A DNA stretch of 30,611 nucleotides, from positions 1 through 30,611 of the forward strand of contig CAYLSO010000025.1 in NCBI GenBank assembly GCA_964386525.1, given 5' to 3'. Each line of letters opens with the position of its first letter. Positions within the stretch are counted from its first letter, which is position 1. A model generated the notes under the pieces. It did no database searches, was not told the origin of the DNA, and saw nothing but the letters and a program-made list of their open reading frames with translations. Shown in pieces: positions 7,588 to 20,613 of this stretch. A program made the position numbers and the translations under genes. Origin of the DNA: CAYLSO01 sp964386525. Its GTDB lineage: Bacteria > Eisenbacteria > RBG-16-71-46 > DASYSL01.

Positions 7588-8244
7588 CTACGCCCCCACC
7601 ACGCGGCCCTCGGCCAGACGCGTGATGCGGCCGCCCACGGCCTGCGCCACCGCTTCGTCGTTGGTGGCCAGCACCAGCGTGGCGCCGCGGCCGTGCGCCC
7701 GCTTGAGCACCTCGATCAGCAGCGCGGCGTGCTTGGGGCCGAGGTGGCGCGCCGGGTCGTCGGCGACGATCAGGAGCGGCTCGCCGACCAGGGCGCGGGC
7801 CACCGAGACGCGGCCCTTCTCGCCGGCCGACAGCTCGCCGGGGAAGGCGCCGGCGCGGGCGCGCAGCCCGACCTCCTCCAGCATCTCGCCGATGCGCATG
7901 CCGATCTGCTTGCGGTCCCAGACGCCGCGGATGTTGAGGGCCAGCGCCAGGTTGTCGAACACCGAGCGGTCGGGGAGCAGGCGCACGTCCTCGAAGACGA
8001 TGCCCAGGGTGCGCCGCAGCACGGCCCGGCGCGCGCTGGAGGTGCGCCCGGAGACGAAGTCGCCCACCTCGACCATGCCCGAGGTGGGCGGGATCTCCAT
8101 GGTGATGAGGCGCAGGAGCGTGGTCTTGCCGCAGCCGCTGGGACCGAGCACGGCGACGCGCTCGCCGGCCGCCACCTCCCAGTCCACGTCGCGCAGCGCC
8201 CAGGTCGCTCCGAAGCGCCGGCTGACCCCCGAGAAACGGATCAC
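7588..8244 (-). CDS. ftsE: FtsE ATP-binding protein with altered catalytic motifs
   Basis: 218 residues, the ABC-type nucleotide-binding partner of FtsX at the division site. Walker A GPSGCGKTT (34-42) and a signature LSAGEKGRVSVARAL (138-152) are intact, but three catalytic positions differ from family norms. The Q-loop has Glu85 (FEDVRLL where FQD is usual), the Walker B glutamate is Asp163 (ADDP instead of ADEP), and the H-loop His is Asn195 (ATND instead of ATHD). The D-loop is also unusual (ARHLG for TGNLD). The codons at these sites were read directly. GTG 8244 is the start, 13 bases after the preceding stop, with a G-rich ribosome site. ATP binding looks possible; hydrolysis may be weak. 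Confidence 0.93.
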   Translation of the reverse strand: MIRFSGVSRRFGATWALRDVDWEVAAGERVAVLGPSGCGKTTLLRLITMEIPPTSGMVEVGDFVSGRTSSARRAVLRRTLGIVFEDVRLLPDRSVFDNLALALNIRGVWDRKQIGMRIGEMLEEVGLRARAGAFPGELSAGEKGRVSVARALVGEPLLIVADDPARHLGPKHAALLIEVLKRAHGRGATLVLATNDEAVAQAVGGRITRLAEGRVVGA

Positions 8245-8257
8245 GCCCCCCGTCCCG

Positions 8258-9670
8258 CTAGCGGTAATCGATGCGCGCCTTGGCGCGCAGCCCGGCGACC
8301 CAGGTGTCGTACTGCTTCTTGAGCTTCGTCTGCCGCACCAGCTCCGGCAGCTGCGCCCGGATCTCTTCCAGCTCGTAGGGGCGCTCGGGCCGGCGGTCGA
8401 GCATCTTGAAGATGTGGTAGCCCTGCGGGTTCTTGAGCGGCCGGGTGACGTCGCCGATGCCCAGCGGATCGAGGGCGGCGCGGAAGTCCGGCGAGAAGGC
8501 GCTGGCCGGCACGAAGCCGAGGTCGCCGTTGGGGTCCTGCGGCCCCTGGAACTTGGAGTACTTGCGGGCCAGGGCGCCGAAATCGAGGCCCTTGGCCGCC
8601 TCGCCGTAGACCATCTGGGCTTGCGCTTCGGCCCGCTGGTCGTCGGCCGCCATGATCGGCACGCGCACCAGGATGTGCCGCGCGTGCACCTCGGCGCGCG
8701 CCGAGTCCGCCTCCTCGACGCGGATGATGTGGTAGCCGAACAGGGTCTCCACGACGCCCGACATCTGGCCGGGCTTGAGCGCGAAGGCCACCTTGGTGAA
8801 GTTGGTGTCGAGGTCGCCGCGCCCGAAGAAGCCCAGGTCGCCGCCCGAGGCCCGCGTCGCCGGGTCCTCCGAGATCTCCTGCGCCACCCGCGTGAACGAC
8901 TCGCCCTTCTGGATGCGCGCCAGCGTCTCCTCGGCGCGCCTGCGGGCCGCCGCCTTGGCGGTGGGATCGGGTTCGATGGGGATGAGCACGAGCGCGATGT
9001 GCATCTCGGCCGGCTTGGTGGGGAACTCCTTGGGGTTGACCTTGAAGTACGCCTCGGCCTCGGCCGGCGACACCTCGAGCTTGAGGTTCAGCTCGCGGCG
9101 CAGCAGCTGGTTGGCGAGCATCTGGCGGCGGATCTCGCCGCGGTAGCGCTCGCGCAGCTCGCCCTCGCTGATGCCCTCCTTGCGCAGCTCGCCGGCGAAG
9201 GCCTGCTCGCCGCCGACCCGCTGCTTGGCGTCGACAATCGCCTGGTTCACCTGCGCATCGAGCTCGGCGTCGACCACCGACACCTGCTTGCGTTTGGCCT
9301 CCTGGACGATGAGCTTCTCGTCGACGAGCTTGGCGAGGATCTCCTTGCGCATGCCGATGGCGGCCAGCGAGTCGAGGCGCGCCCCGCTCTGCATCAGGTA
9401 GAGGTAGAGCTGCTCGTCCACCTCGCTCTGGAAGATGGGCTCGCCGCCCACCACGGCGGTGATGCCGTCGACGCGCTCCTCGCCGGCGCGGGCCGTGTCG
9501 GCGGCGGCGCGCGGCGCGGCCGGCGTGGCCACGGGCGGAGCGGCGGTGGCCGGCGGCACGCCCGGCGGCGGCACGCCCGGCGCCGCGGCGGCAGACACCA
9601 ATGCGGCCCCGGTCCACACCAGGGCCAGGACCAGCCCGGCGGCCGCGAGGGCCGATGACTGCGACTTCAT
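8258..9670 (-). CDS. SurA-like periplasmic peptidyl-prolyl isomerase, two parvulin domains
   Basis: 470 residues, exported by a signal peptide (residues 1 to about 30) followed by a Pro/Ala/Val-rich linker. The SurA N-terminal helical domain starts at VDGITAVVGGEPIFQSEVDEQL and runs to about 210. Two parvulin domains follow: one with HIALVLIPI, GGDLGFFGRGDL and GYHIIRVEE, the other with HARHILVRVP, NGDLGFVPASAF and GYHIFKMLD. SurA proteins escort outer-membrane proteins to the BAM complex and isomerise prolyl bonds. ATG 9670 has a strong AAGGAG site and overlaps the upstream stop as ATGA. It shares its operon with a second PpiC protein, so the pair likely splits client handling. Confidence 0.92.
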   Translation of the reverse strand: MKSQSSALAAAGLVLALVWTGAALVSAAAAPGVPPPGVPPATAAPPVATPAAPRAAADTARAGEERVDGITAVVGGEPIFQSEVDEQLYLYLMQSGARLDSLAAIGMRKEILAKLVDEKLIVQEAKRKQVSVVDAELDAQVNQAIVDAKQRVGGEQAFAGELRKEGISEGELRERYRGEIRRQMLANQLLRRELNLKLEVSPAEAEAYFKVNPKEFPTKPAEMHIALVLIPIEPDPTAKAAARRRAEETLARIQKGESFTRVAQEISEDPATRASGGDLGFFGRGDLDTNFTKVAFALKPGQMSGVVETLFGYHIIRVEEADSARAEVHARHILVRVPIMAADDQRAEAQAQMVYGEAAKGLDFGALARKYSKFQGPQDPNGDLGFVPASAFSPDFRAALDPLGIGDVTRPLKNPQGYHIFKMLDRRPERPYELEEIRAQLPELVRQTKLKKQYDTWVAGLRAKARIDYR

Positions 9671-11073
9671 GCGTTCTCCTTGGGAGGCACCGGCCACGGC
9701 ACGTCGCCCAGCGCCTTCTCGTTCACTTGCGGCGGGTGAGCCTGGCGGAGCCGCTCGAGCAGTTCCTGCAGCGCCAGCCGGCGTTTCTGCTCGAACAGCC
9801 GGGCCTCTTGATCGGCGAGCCCCGCTGACTGCCCGGGCGCCGGGCTCGCGGTCCCCACCTGGGCGCGGATCCGCTCGCGCTCCTCGGGCGTGAGCCGCGC
9901 CTTCGTCACGATCTCCTGCTCGTAGATCCGCGAGATGAGGAACGATGCCTCGCGGTCGCGCAGGCGGCGGGCCGTCTCCGGCTCGCGGTCGAGACCGCGA
10001 TCCTGAGCCTCGCGCAGCAGTAGAGCGAAGGTGGCGCGGTCCTGGACGAACAGGCGCAGCGTGGCGTCGTCCCCGGCCGGCGGGCGGTCGAGCGACGTGC
10101 GGTCGGCGAAATCGGCGAAGAAGTCCCGGATGGTGTAGGCCCCGCCCCGGTAGGTGGCCAGCGGCGCAGCGAGGTCCGCGTCGGTGAAACCGAGCTTGGC
10201 GGGGTCGCCGCCCGAGCCGAGCAGCTCCTCGGCGGTGCGGTTCTGCCACTTCTCGGCCAGCCGGCCGAAGCCGTCGGTCTCGAGCTTCATGCCGTAGCGC
10301 GTCTTCACGCCGGCCACGTAGGCCAGCACCAGCGAGCGCTCCTTGCGCTGGCGCAGCCCCGACTCGATCTGGGCGCGCACCATCTGGTAGTCGTCGCGCT
10401 CGCGCGCCCGGCGGTCCTCCACCTTGATGATGTAGTAGCCGACGGGCGTGAGGACCGGCTCGGTCCACTTCCCCACCGGCAGGCCGCGCACCGCCTGCTC
10501 GATCTCGGCGGGCAGCTGTCCGGCGGTGAGGTAGCCGAGATCGCCGCCGGCCGGCGCGGTGGTGCGGTCGCGCGAGTGGTTGCGCGCCACGTCGGCGAAC
10601 GGCTCGCCCGCCGCCAGCTTCGCCATGGCCGCGCGCGCGCCGCTCAGCTCGAAGCTGAAGATCTGGGAGAGCCGCAGCTCGTGGTCCTGCGCGTCCCACA
10701 GGGCCTTGATCTCCGCCTCGCCCACCGACACGCGGCCGGAGACCACGCGGCGGTAGAGCATCTCGGGCAGGACCTCGTCGCGCGCCTGCCGGCGCACGCC
10801 GGCCAGCTCGGCGCCCTGGTCGAGGCCCAGACGCCGGGCCTCGGCCACGAGCAGCTCGCGGTCGAGCAGCTCGTCGAGCAGGCGGCGCTTGGCGTCCGGG
10901 GAGGGGTCGAGGCCGAGGTAGGGCTGGCTGCGGGCGGCGTCCTCGAATTCCGCGACCGTCACCGGGCGGCCCCCCACGCTCGCCACGGTCCGGTCCTGCG
11001 TGCCGCAGGAGCCGAGCGTGACGGCGGCCAGGACCGCCAGGGCGATCGCGCCGAAGCGGTTGGGATCTCTCAT
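9667..11073 (-). CDS. PpiC-type parvulin lipoprotein foldase
   Basis: 468 residues. A short signal peptide ends at the lipobox LGSC, so it is predicted to be a lipoprotein. A SurA-like N-terminal segment (VASVGGRPVTVAEFEDAAR) is followed by one parvulin domain (RLSQIFSFELS, GGDLGYLTAGQL, GYYIIKVED). The C-terminal 200 residues are helical and charged and look like chaperone or dimerisation helices. ATG 11073 was chosen for the GGAGG just upstream, although the spacing is short. An alternative GTG at 11094 overlaps the mfd stop as GTGA but lacks a ribosome site. It probably works with the SurA-like protein encoded next to it in outer-membrane protein folding. Confidence 0.87.
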   Translation of the reverse strand: MRDPNRFGAIALAVLAAVTLGSCGTQDRTVASVGGRPVTVAEFEDAARSQPYLGLDPSPDAKRRLLDELLDRELLVAEARRLGLDQGAELAGVRRQARDEVLPEMLYRRVVSGRVSVGEAEIKALWDAQDHELRLSQIFSFELSGARAAMAKLAAGEPFADVARNHSRDRTTAPAGGDLGYLTAGQLPAEIEQAVRGLPVGKWTEPVLTPVGYYIIKVEDRRARERDDYQMVRAQIESGLRQRKERSLVLAYVAGVKTRYGMKLETDGFGRLAEKWQNRTAEELLGSGGDPAKLGFTDADLAAPLATYRGGAYTIRDFFADFADRTSLDRPPAGDDATLRLFVQDRATFALLLREAQDRGLDREPETARRLRDREASFLISRIYEQEIVTKARLTPEERERIRAQVGTASPAPGQSAGLADQEARLFEQKRRLALQELLERLRQAHPPQVNEKALGDVPWPVPPKENA

Positions 11074-11090
11074 AGCCTCCGTCCAGGTGA

Positions 11091-14618
<3,528 letters not shown>

Positions 14619-14624
14619 CTTCTC

Positions 14625-16751
14625 CTAAGCCTCGGCCGGCCGCACGGCGCGCGAGCCCCAGACGCGCGACAGCCCCGTGTCGAGCACGAGCAGGATCAGC
14701 GCCAGCGCCAGGAACACGCGCCACAGCTCGCGGCCGTAGCGCCCCTCGCGCACCAGGCGCCGGGCCGCCACCGCGGACGGCACCACCTCGGCGCGCAGCG
14801 CCCGCCAGCGCGCGCGCACCTCCTCAGCGGCCAGCCGGGTGAGGTCGGATTCGCTCAGATCCAGGCCGACCGGCAGCGCGCGCAACACGCGCCCGGAGGC
14901 GGCGAGCAGGTAGAGGCCGGGCTCCGGAAGCGGCGGCGAGAGCAGGCGCAGCGAGCCTCCGGCCAGGCGCGATTCGAGCGGTATCCCGGCGCCCGCGGGC
15001 GAGCGCAGCGCCCAGGTGGCGCGCGCGCCCGCCGGCGGCGCCGGCAGGTCGAGCCGCTGCCCGGCGACGAGCTCGGGCGCGTTGCCCTGGGCGAGCGCCG
15101 CCAACGCCTGCGACCAGAACGGCACGAACGCCCCCGAGAACGGGAAGTCCGACCACGCCCCGCCCGCGTCGCTGGCGAAGACCAGCAGCCGGTCGCGCTC
15201 GACGAGCGCCGGCAGGTCGGGGGCGAAGCGCGCGAGCACGCGCCCCTCGTTCCCCGGATCCACCCGCCACGCCGCCTGGAACTGCGCTTGCGAGAGCGCG
15301 TCGCCGGCGGCTTCGGGGAAGCCGGCCAGCGCCGCTTGGCCGACGGCGGCGCGGCGCAGCGCCCAGCCGCCGCGCTCGGCGCGCCGCGGAGCGTCGCCGA
15401 CGATGCGCAGGCCGCCCAGCGCCGCGAAGAGCCGGCCGTTGACGAACGCCGGGCGGGTGCGCGGCCCGAGCACCGCCACGAGCCCGCCGCCGCCGCGCGT
15501 GAAGTCGATCAGCGCCTGCAGGCTGCCGTCGCCGAGGCCGGCGACGTCGTCGAGCACCACCACGTCGAGCCCGGCCAGCGCTTCCTCCGTGACGCGCGCG
15601 GGCTCGAGCGGCGTGAGCGCGAAGCGTCCGGCCTCCTGCCCGGTCTCGAGCAGGACCGCCAGCGGCGCGCGCTGCGGCGCGCCCGCCGCGGCCGCCGATC
15701 CTGCCGCGGCCCCCGGCTCGGCCACCAGACCGACGCGCACCGCCCCCGCCTGGCCGGCGGCGAAAGCCCGGCGATCGTCGAAGGCGAGCGCGTCGCCGCC
15801 CAGCTCGACGTCGCCGCCGAGAGTCACCGGCTGGCCCGCGATCACCAGGCCGCGCGCATCCGCGCCGGCGAAAGGCAGGAACCCGCGGCCCACCTCCTGC
15901 CAGTTGCCCGGCGAGGTCATGGCCCGGACGGCCACCGGGACCTCGCGCGCGCCGCCGGCGCCGGCATCGCCCGTCGCGCTCCCGCCGTCGCCGAACGCCC
16001 GCACCCCGACCTGCACCGACGGAGGATCGCCCGGCCGGTAGCGCGCCTCGCTCGCCGCCAGGTTCGGCGGCCCCGCCGCGGCGCCCGCGGGCAGGAAGCG
16101 CACGCGCAGGCCCGGCGGCAGGACGCGGGCCGGAGCCTCCCGCGGCAATCCGGCGCGCTGCAGATCGGTGAAGACGTACAGCTCGCGGTTGAGCGCCCCG
16201 CTCTTGCCGAGCGCTTCCAGCGCGGCCGAGAGCGCCGCCTCGAGGTCGGTGGGCTGCGCCCCGGGCTCGAGGGCTTCGATCGCCGCCCGGGCGCGCGTGT
16301 GGTCCTCGACGAAGTCGGGGAAAGCGGGCTCCGCCGCCTGGTCGAAGCCCATCACCTGCACGCGGTCGCCGGCCTCGAGCGCGTCCAGCACCTCGAGAGC
16401 GCGCACCTTGGCGATCTCGAAGAGCGCGCGGTCGGCCTCGCGCGTGCGCATCGAGTAGCTGCGGTCCACGAGCAGGAGCGCCGCCGTCGAGCCCTTGCCG
16501 CCCGCCGCCCCGCCGCGCACCGCCGGACGCGCCAGGGCCAGCGCCAGGCACGCCACCGCCAGCACGCGCAAGAGCAGCAGCAGCCACTCGCGCAGGCGGA
16601 AGCGGCGCAGCTCGACCAGGCGCACCTCCCGCAGGAACTCCACCGACGAGAACTCGACGCGCTTGGGTTTGCGCCGCGTCAAGAGATGGATGAGCACCGG
16701 CACGGCCGAGGCCAAGAGCCCGAGCAGAAAGAGCGGATTGAGGAAGGTCAC
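14625..16751 (-). CDS. BatA-like membrane protein with von Willebrand factor A domain
   Basis: 708 residues. The N-terminus MTFLNPLFLLGLLASAVPVLIHLL with the following RRKPKRVEFSS is the BatA family signature and forms the first membrane segment; a second lies at about 56-76. A von Willebrand A domain follows with the metal site Asp96-x-Ser98-x-Ser100 (DRSYS). A long Ala/Gly-rich extracytoplasmic part (about 270-640) resembles a glutamine-amidotransferase-like/CARDB-type layout seen in long BatA proteins. A final membrane helix lies near 680-700. MoxR-DUF58-BatA sets are linked to envelope stress or maturation of metal-dependent complexes; the exact substrate is unknown. The start is GTG 16751. 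Confidence 0.85.
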   Translation of the reverse strand: MTFLNPLFLLGLLASAVPVLIHLLTRRKPKRVEFSSVEFLREVRLVELRRFRLREWLLLLLRVLAVACLALALARPAVRGGAAGGKGSTAALLLVDRSYSMRTREADRALFEIAKVRALEVLDALEAGDRVQVMGFDQAAEPAFPDFVEDHTRARAAIEALEPGAQPTDLEAALSAALEALGKSGALNRELYVFTDLQRAGLPREAPARVLPPGLRVRFLPAGAAAGPPNLAASEARYRPGDPPSVQVGVRAFGDGGSATGDAGAGGAREVPVAVRAMTSPGNWQEVGRGFLPFAGADARGLVIAGQPVTLGGDVELGGDALAFDDRRAFAAGQAGAVRVGLVAEPGAAAGSAAAAGAPQRAPLAVLLETGQEAGRFALTPLEPARVTEEALAGLDVVVLDDVAGLGDGSLQALIDFTRGGGGLVAVLGPRTRPAFVNGRLFAALGGLRIVGDAPRRAERGGWALRRAAVGQAALAGFPEAAGDALSQAQFQAAWRVDPGNEGRVLARFAPDLPALVERDRLLVFASDAGGAWSDFPFSGAFVPFWSQALAALAQGNAPELVAGQRLDLPAPPAGARATWALRSPAGAGIPLESRLAGGSLRLLSPPLPEPGLYLLAASGRVLRALPVGLDLSESDLTRLAAEEVRARWRALRAEVVPSAVAARRLVREGRYGRELWRVFLALALILLVLDTGLSRVWGSRAVRPAEA

Positions 16752-16815
16752 GGCCGGGGGCCCGGGGTGGCGGGCCAGGCGGCCGCCCGCGGCGCAGCTT
16801 GCCTCGCGCCCGCTC

Positions 16816-17742
16816 TCAATAGAGCCGCCGCCGCTTCTCGAGATAGCGGAGAAGCGCGACGTCGTAAGGGACGTCGGTCAACAGGCGCACGTAGTCCATC
16901 TGCTGCTGGCCGCACTCGCGCTGGTAGCGGCCCACCCAGTCGCGCACCGCGTCCTGGTAGCGGGCCTGCACCTGCCACGGCTCGAGGGCCACCTCCTCGC
17001 CCGTCTCGACGTCCACGAAGGTCGCCGACTCGCGGAAGCCGAAGGCCCACTCGGCCGGGTCGAGCACGTGGAAGACGATCACCTCGTGGCGGCCGTGGCG
17101 GAAGTGCTTGAGCCCCGAGAGCACCTCGGCGGGATCGGCCATGAGATCCGAGAAGAGGATCACCAGCCCGCGCCGCTTCATGCGCTCCGCCAGGTCGTGC
17201 AGCGTGGCGCCGAGCGCGGTGCGCCCGCCCGGCTTGGCGCGGTCGATCTCGCGCAGGATGGTCTCGAGGTGGCCCTTGGTGGCGCGCGGCGGCACGAAGC
17301 CGTCCACGCTCTCGGCGAAGCTCAGGAGCCCCGCCGCGTCCTGCTGCCCGAGCAGCAGGTAGGCCAGCGCGGCCGCCAGCGTCTGGGCGTACTCGAGCTT
17401 GCTAACCTTCGCGCCGTTCGAGCGGTACCCCATCGAAGCCGAGCGGTCGAGGATGAGGTAGGCGCGCAGGTTGGTCTCGTCCTCGTACTGTTTGACGTAG
17501 AAGCGGTCGGACTTGGCGTAGACCTTCCAGTCCACGTTGCGCAGGGGATCGCCCGGCATGTAGGGCCGGTGCTCGACGAACTCCACCGAGAAGCCGTGGT
17601 ACGGGCTCTTGTGCAGCCCCGAGATGAAGCCCTCGACGACCAGCCGCGCCTTGAGGTGGAGCGAGCTCAAGGTCGAGACCACCGCCGGGTCGAGGTAGCG
17701 ACGGGCGAGGTTGGCGGTGGTGGGCGGCGCGGGCTCGGTCAT
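16816..17742 (-). CDS. DUF58 protein of the MoxR/BatA set
   Basis: 308 residues, cytoplasmic. It shows the DUF58 core RPYMPGDPLRNVDWKVYAKSD (about 59-79) followed by KQYEDETNLRAYLILDRSASM, where Asp99-x-Ser101-x-Ser103 forms a complete MIDAS-type metal site. DUF58 proteins are thought to act with MoxR ATPases as adaptor or client-binding subunits; this is family knowledge, not proven here. ATG 17742 was preferred to an upstream GTG at 17778, because MTEPAPP begins the plausible protein and a GAGAG sits just before it. A strong promoter candidate lies about 95 bases upstream. It begins the long gene string leading to holB, with a 64-base gap before the BatA-like gene. Confidence 0.92.
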   Translation of the reverse strand: MTEPAPPTTANLARRYLDPAVVSTLSSLHLKARLVVEGFISGLHKSPYHGFSVEFVEHRPYMPGDPLRNVDWKVYAKSDRFYVKQYEDETNLRAYLILDRSASMGYRSNGAKVSKLEYAQTLAAALAYLLLGQQDAAGLLSFAESVDGFVPPRATKGHLETILREIDRAKPGGRTALGATLHDLAERMKRRGLVILFSDLMADPAEVLSGLKHFRHGRHEVIVFHVLDPAEWAFGFRESATFVDVETGEEVALEPWQVQARYQDAVRDWVGRYQRECGQQQMDYVRLLTDVPYDVALLRYLEKRRRLY

Positions 17743-17835
17743 GGGCTCTCGTCGGCGCAGGTCGCGGCCGGTGGGCAAACGCCAAATGCCGCCCGGTTCT
17801 GTGACCGGACGGCGCGACGGGTGGACGTTGGCTTC

Positions 17836-17865
17836 AGGCTAGCATCGGGGTTCGCGGGCGGTCAA
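17836..17865 (-). promoter_or_regulatory. Predicted promoter for the DUF58-to-holB gene string
   Basis: On the minus strand TTGACC (17865-17860) is followed after 18 bases by TAGCCT (17841-17836), and TGC directly precedes the -10, giving an extended -10 element. Exactly the same hexamers, spacing and TGC occur before the MoxR gene, which supports both calls. The predicted leader is about 87 bases. Confidence 0.65.
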
Positions 17866-17932
17866 AGGGCCGGGACGCGCGCCGAGCTTGCGTCTGGATC
17901 TCAGGGGACGACCTCCGGCCTGCGCCGGCTCG

Positions 17933-19375
17933 CTAATCCACCACCGCCACCCTGCAAAGCGCGAAGCGCCCACCGGCCGCCAGGCGGACGAAGTAGAGTC
18001 CGCCGCGGGCGGCGCCGCCGCCCGCGAGCCCGGTCTCCCAGTTCGCCCGCTGCGAGCCCGCCTCCAGGTCGTCGTCCACCAGCGTCGCCACGCGCCGCCC
18101 CGCCACGTCGAAGACCTCGAGCCGCGCCCGCCCGGCCGCCGGCAACCGGTACTCGAAGCTGAACGCTCCGCGCGACGGGTTCGCCGAGACCACCGTCAGC
18201 GCCAGGCGGCCGGACGCGCCGGCATCGCCGTCGACTCCCGTCGCCGGCACCACCCAGAAGTGATGCGCGTAGGTGACGCCCTGGAAGACGGCCTGGAACT
18301 TCCACATGCCGAGCGGCGGCCCCGCGGGCACATCGAAATACCAGTACCAGTACGACGCCGCGTAGTGCGGCTCCGAGCTGGCGTGGCTCCAGCTCGCCAC
18401 CGTGCCGCCCTGGGCGTCGAGCACGGCGTACTGGCTCTCCTGGCCGGCCAGCTGGTCGCGGTAGTAGGCGGCGAAGTAGGCGCGCTGGCCGGGCACGAAG
18501 GTGTCGCGGGCGTTGATCGTCTCGGTCCCCGGGCAAGCCGGGAAGACCGGCGGCGCCGAGTGCGTGAGCACCGCGTTGACCGCCGAGTCGTAGTACGGCC
18601 GCTGCGCCGCCCACCGCGAGTCGCCCAGGCCCGCGTTGCACGGTCCCGCCCAGGGATCGACGAGCTGCCCCTGGTTGCTGTAGACCTCGAAGTGCAGGTG
18701 CGGCACGGTCGAGCTGCCCGAGCTGCCCACGACCCCCAGATACTCGCCGGCGAGCACGGTAGCGCCCACCTCCTTGGCCGTGGGCGAGCCGTTCTTCAGG
18801 TGGCCATACCACGCCGCCGAGCCGTCGGCGTGCACGATGTAGACGGCGTTCCAGTTGCCCGCGCCGAAGCCGCAATTGCGGTCGTAGTTGCCGTCGTCCT
18901 TGCCGACGATCTGCCCGGGCGCGGCGGCCACGACCTCCACTTCGTCGTGGTCCATCTTGTACCAGTAGAACGGCCAGGTGAAGCAATCGGTGCCGGCGTG
19001 GTTGTAGCCGTCGGCGAGGTCGTAGGTGCGCGTGCCGCAGTTGTAGTCTTGCAGGATGTTCGGGTAGGCGGCGGCGTGGTCCACGAAGCCGGAGATGCCG
19101 TGGTAGCCATAGTCCTGGAAGCCGGAGCGCGGCCGCAGCGGCCAGCCGAAGAGCACGGTCTGGGTCGCCTCCGGCGCCGCCAGGCGGCCCGCGGCGCGCC
19201 GGGCGGAGCAGGTGGCTGCAATCCTCGCCTGGATGCGGGCGCGCTGCGCCTCGCTCAGGCACGGCACCGTGCGGTCGGGCGTGCCATCGCCGAAGCCGCC
19301 GAACTCGACTTCCACGGCCAGGGCCGCCGAAGAGCACAGGATCGCGAATGCGGCACACAGGAGCAGTGTCTTCAT
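17933..19375 (-). CDS. Secreted M23 (LytM) metallopeptidase with FlgD-like C-terminal domain
   Basis: 480 residues with a signal peptide ending near Ala-Leu-Ala20. The LytM zinc site is complete: His126-x3-Asp130 (NHAGTD), His192 in WYGHL, and His226-x-His228 (PHLHFEV). It is therefore predicted to cut peptidoglycan peptides or another glycine-rich substrate, unlike the degenerate EnvC-like protein in this window. Six or more cysteines (for example Cys39, Cys56, Cys113, Cys131, Cys168) suggest disulfides. A middle beta-rich domain (about 290-395) is followed by a C-terminal FlgD/sorting-like Ig domain (SANPSRGAFSFEYRLP ... ARLEVFDVAGRRV). ATG 19375 has a GGAGGT site. It sits between the MoxR and DUF58 genes, which normally adjoin. 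Confidence 0.9.
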   Translation of the reverse strand: MKTLLLCAAFAILCSSAALAVEVEFGGFGDGTPDRTVPCLSEAQRARIQARIAATCSARRAAGRLAAPEATQTVLFGWPLRPRSGFQDYGYHGISGFVDHAAAYPNILQDYNCGTRTYDLADGYNHAGTDCFTWPFYWYKMDHDEVEVVAAAPGQIVGKDDGNYDRNCGFGAGNWNAVYIVHADGSAAWYGHLKNGSPTAKEVGATVLAGEYLGVVGSSGSSTVPHLHFEVYSNQGQLVDPWAGPCNAGLGDSRWAAQRPYYDSAVNAVLTHSAPPVFPACPGTETINARDTFVPGQRAYFAAYYRDQLAGQESQYAVLDAQGGTVASWSHASSEPHYAASYWYWYFDVPAGPPLGMWKFQAVFQGVTYAHHFWVVPATGVDGDAGASGRLALTVVSANPSRGAFSFEYRLPAAGRARLEVFDVAGRRVATLVDDDLEAGSQRANWETGLAGGGAARGGLYFVRLAAGGRFALCRVAVVD

Positions 19376-19391
19376 CGGCCACCTCCGCTCG

Positions 19392-19419
19392 CGAACCGGG
19401 CCGGCGCCCGGCGGGTTCG
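19392..19419 (-). other. Stem-loop between the MoxR and M23 genes
   Basis: An inner stem ccgggc/gcccgg with loop cggc (19396-19411) is extended by cgaa/ttcg (19392-19395 with 19416-19419) across a four-base bulge. No T-run follows, so it is not a standard terminator. It lies within the 52 bases between the two genes and could lower read-through or protect an mRNA end. Function is not shown. Confidence 0.35.
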
Positions 19420-19427
19420 TCGCCGGC

Positions 19428-20441
<1,014 letters not shown>

Positions 20442-20567
20442 GACACGCTCCTGTTCGCGTTGCTCGAGTGGGACGAGAAGGACGCCGGCGAGGGTCTTGG
20501 GTGTGCGGCCGCCGGCCGGGCGCGGAGAGCGCGGGTCACGAAAAGACGCCCTCCGGCGCGCTTGAAA

Positions 20568-20597
20568 AGGCTAGCACCCGCGCCGAGACAGGGTCAA
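20568..20597 (-). promoter_or_regulatory. Predicted promoter for the MoxR gene
   Basis: On the minus strand TTGACC (20597-20592), 18 bases, then TAGCCT (20573-20568), again with TGC just before the -10. The predicted leader is about 120 bases. It lies in the 172-base gap between the MoxR start and the next gene, which otherwise shows nothing recognisable. Confidence 0.65.
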
Positions 20598-20613
20598 CGC
20601 GACCCGGGCTGCG

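Noticed and set aside
17915..17928. Short stem ccggc/gccgg just beyond the M23 stop, considered as a terminator
   Set aside because: Only five base pairs and no T-run; such stems are common by chance at this GC content.
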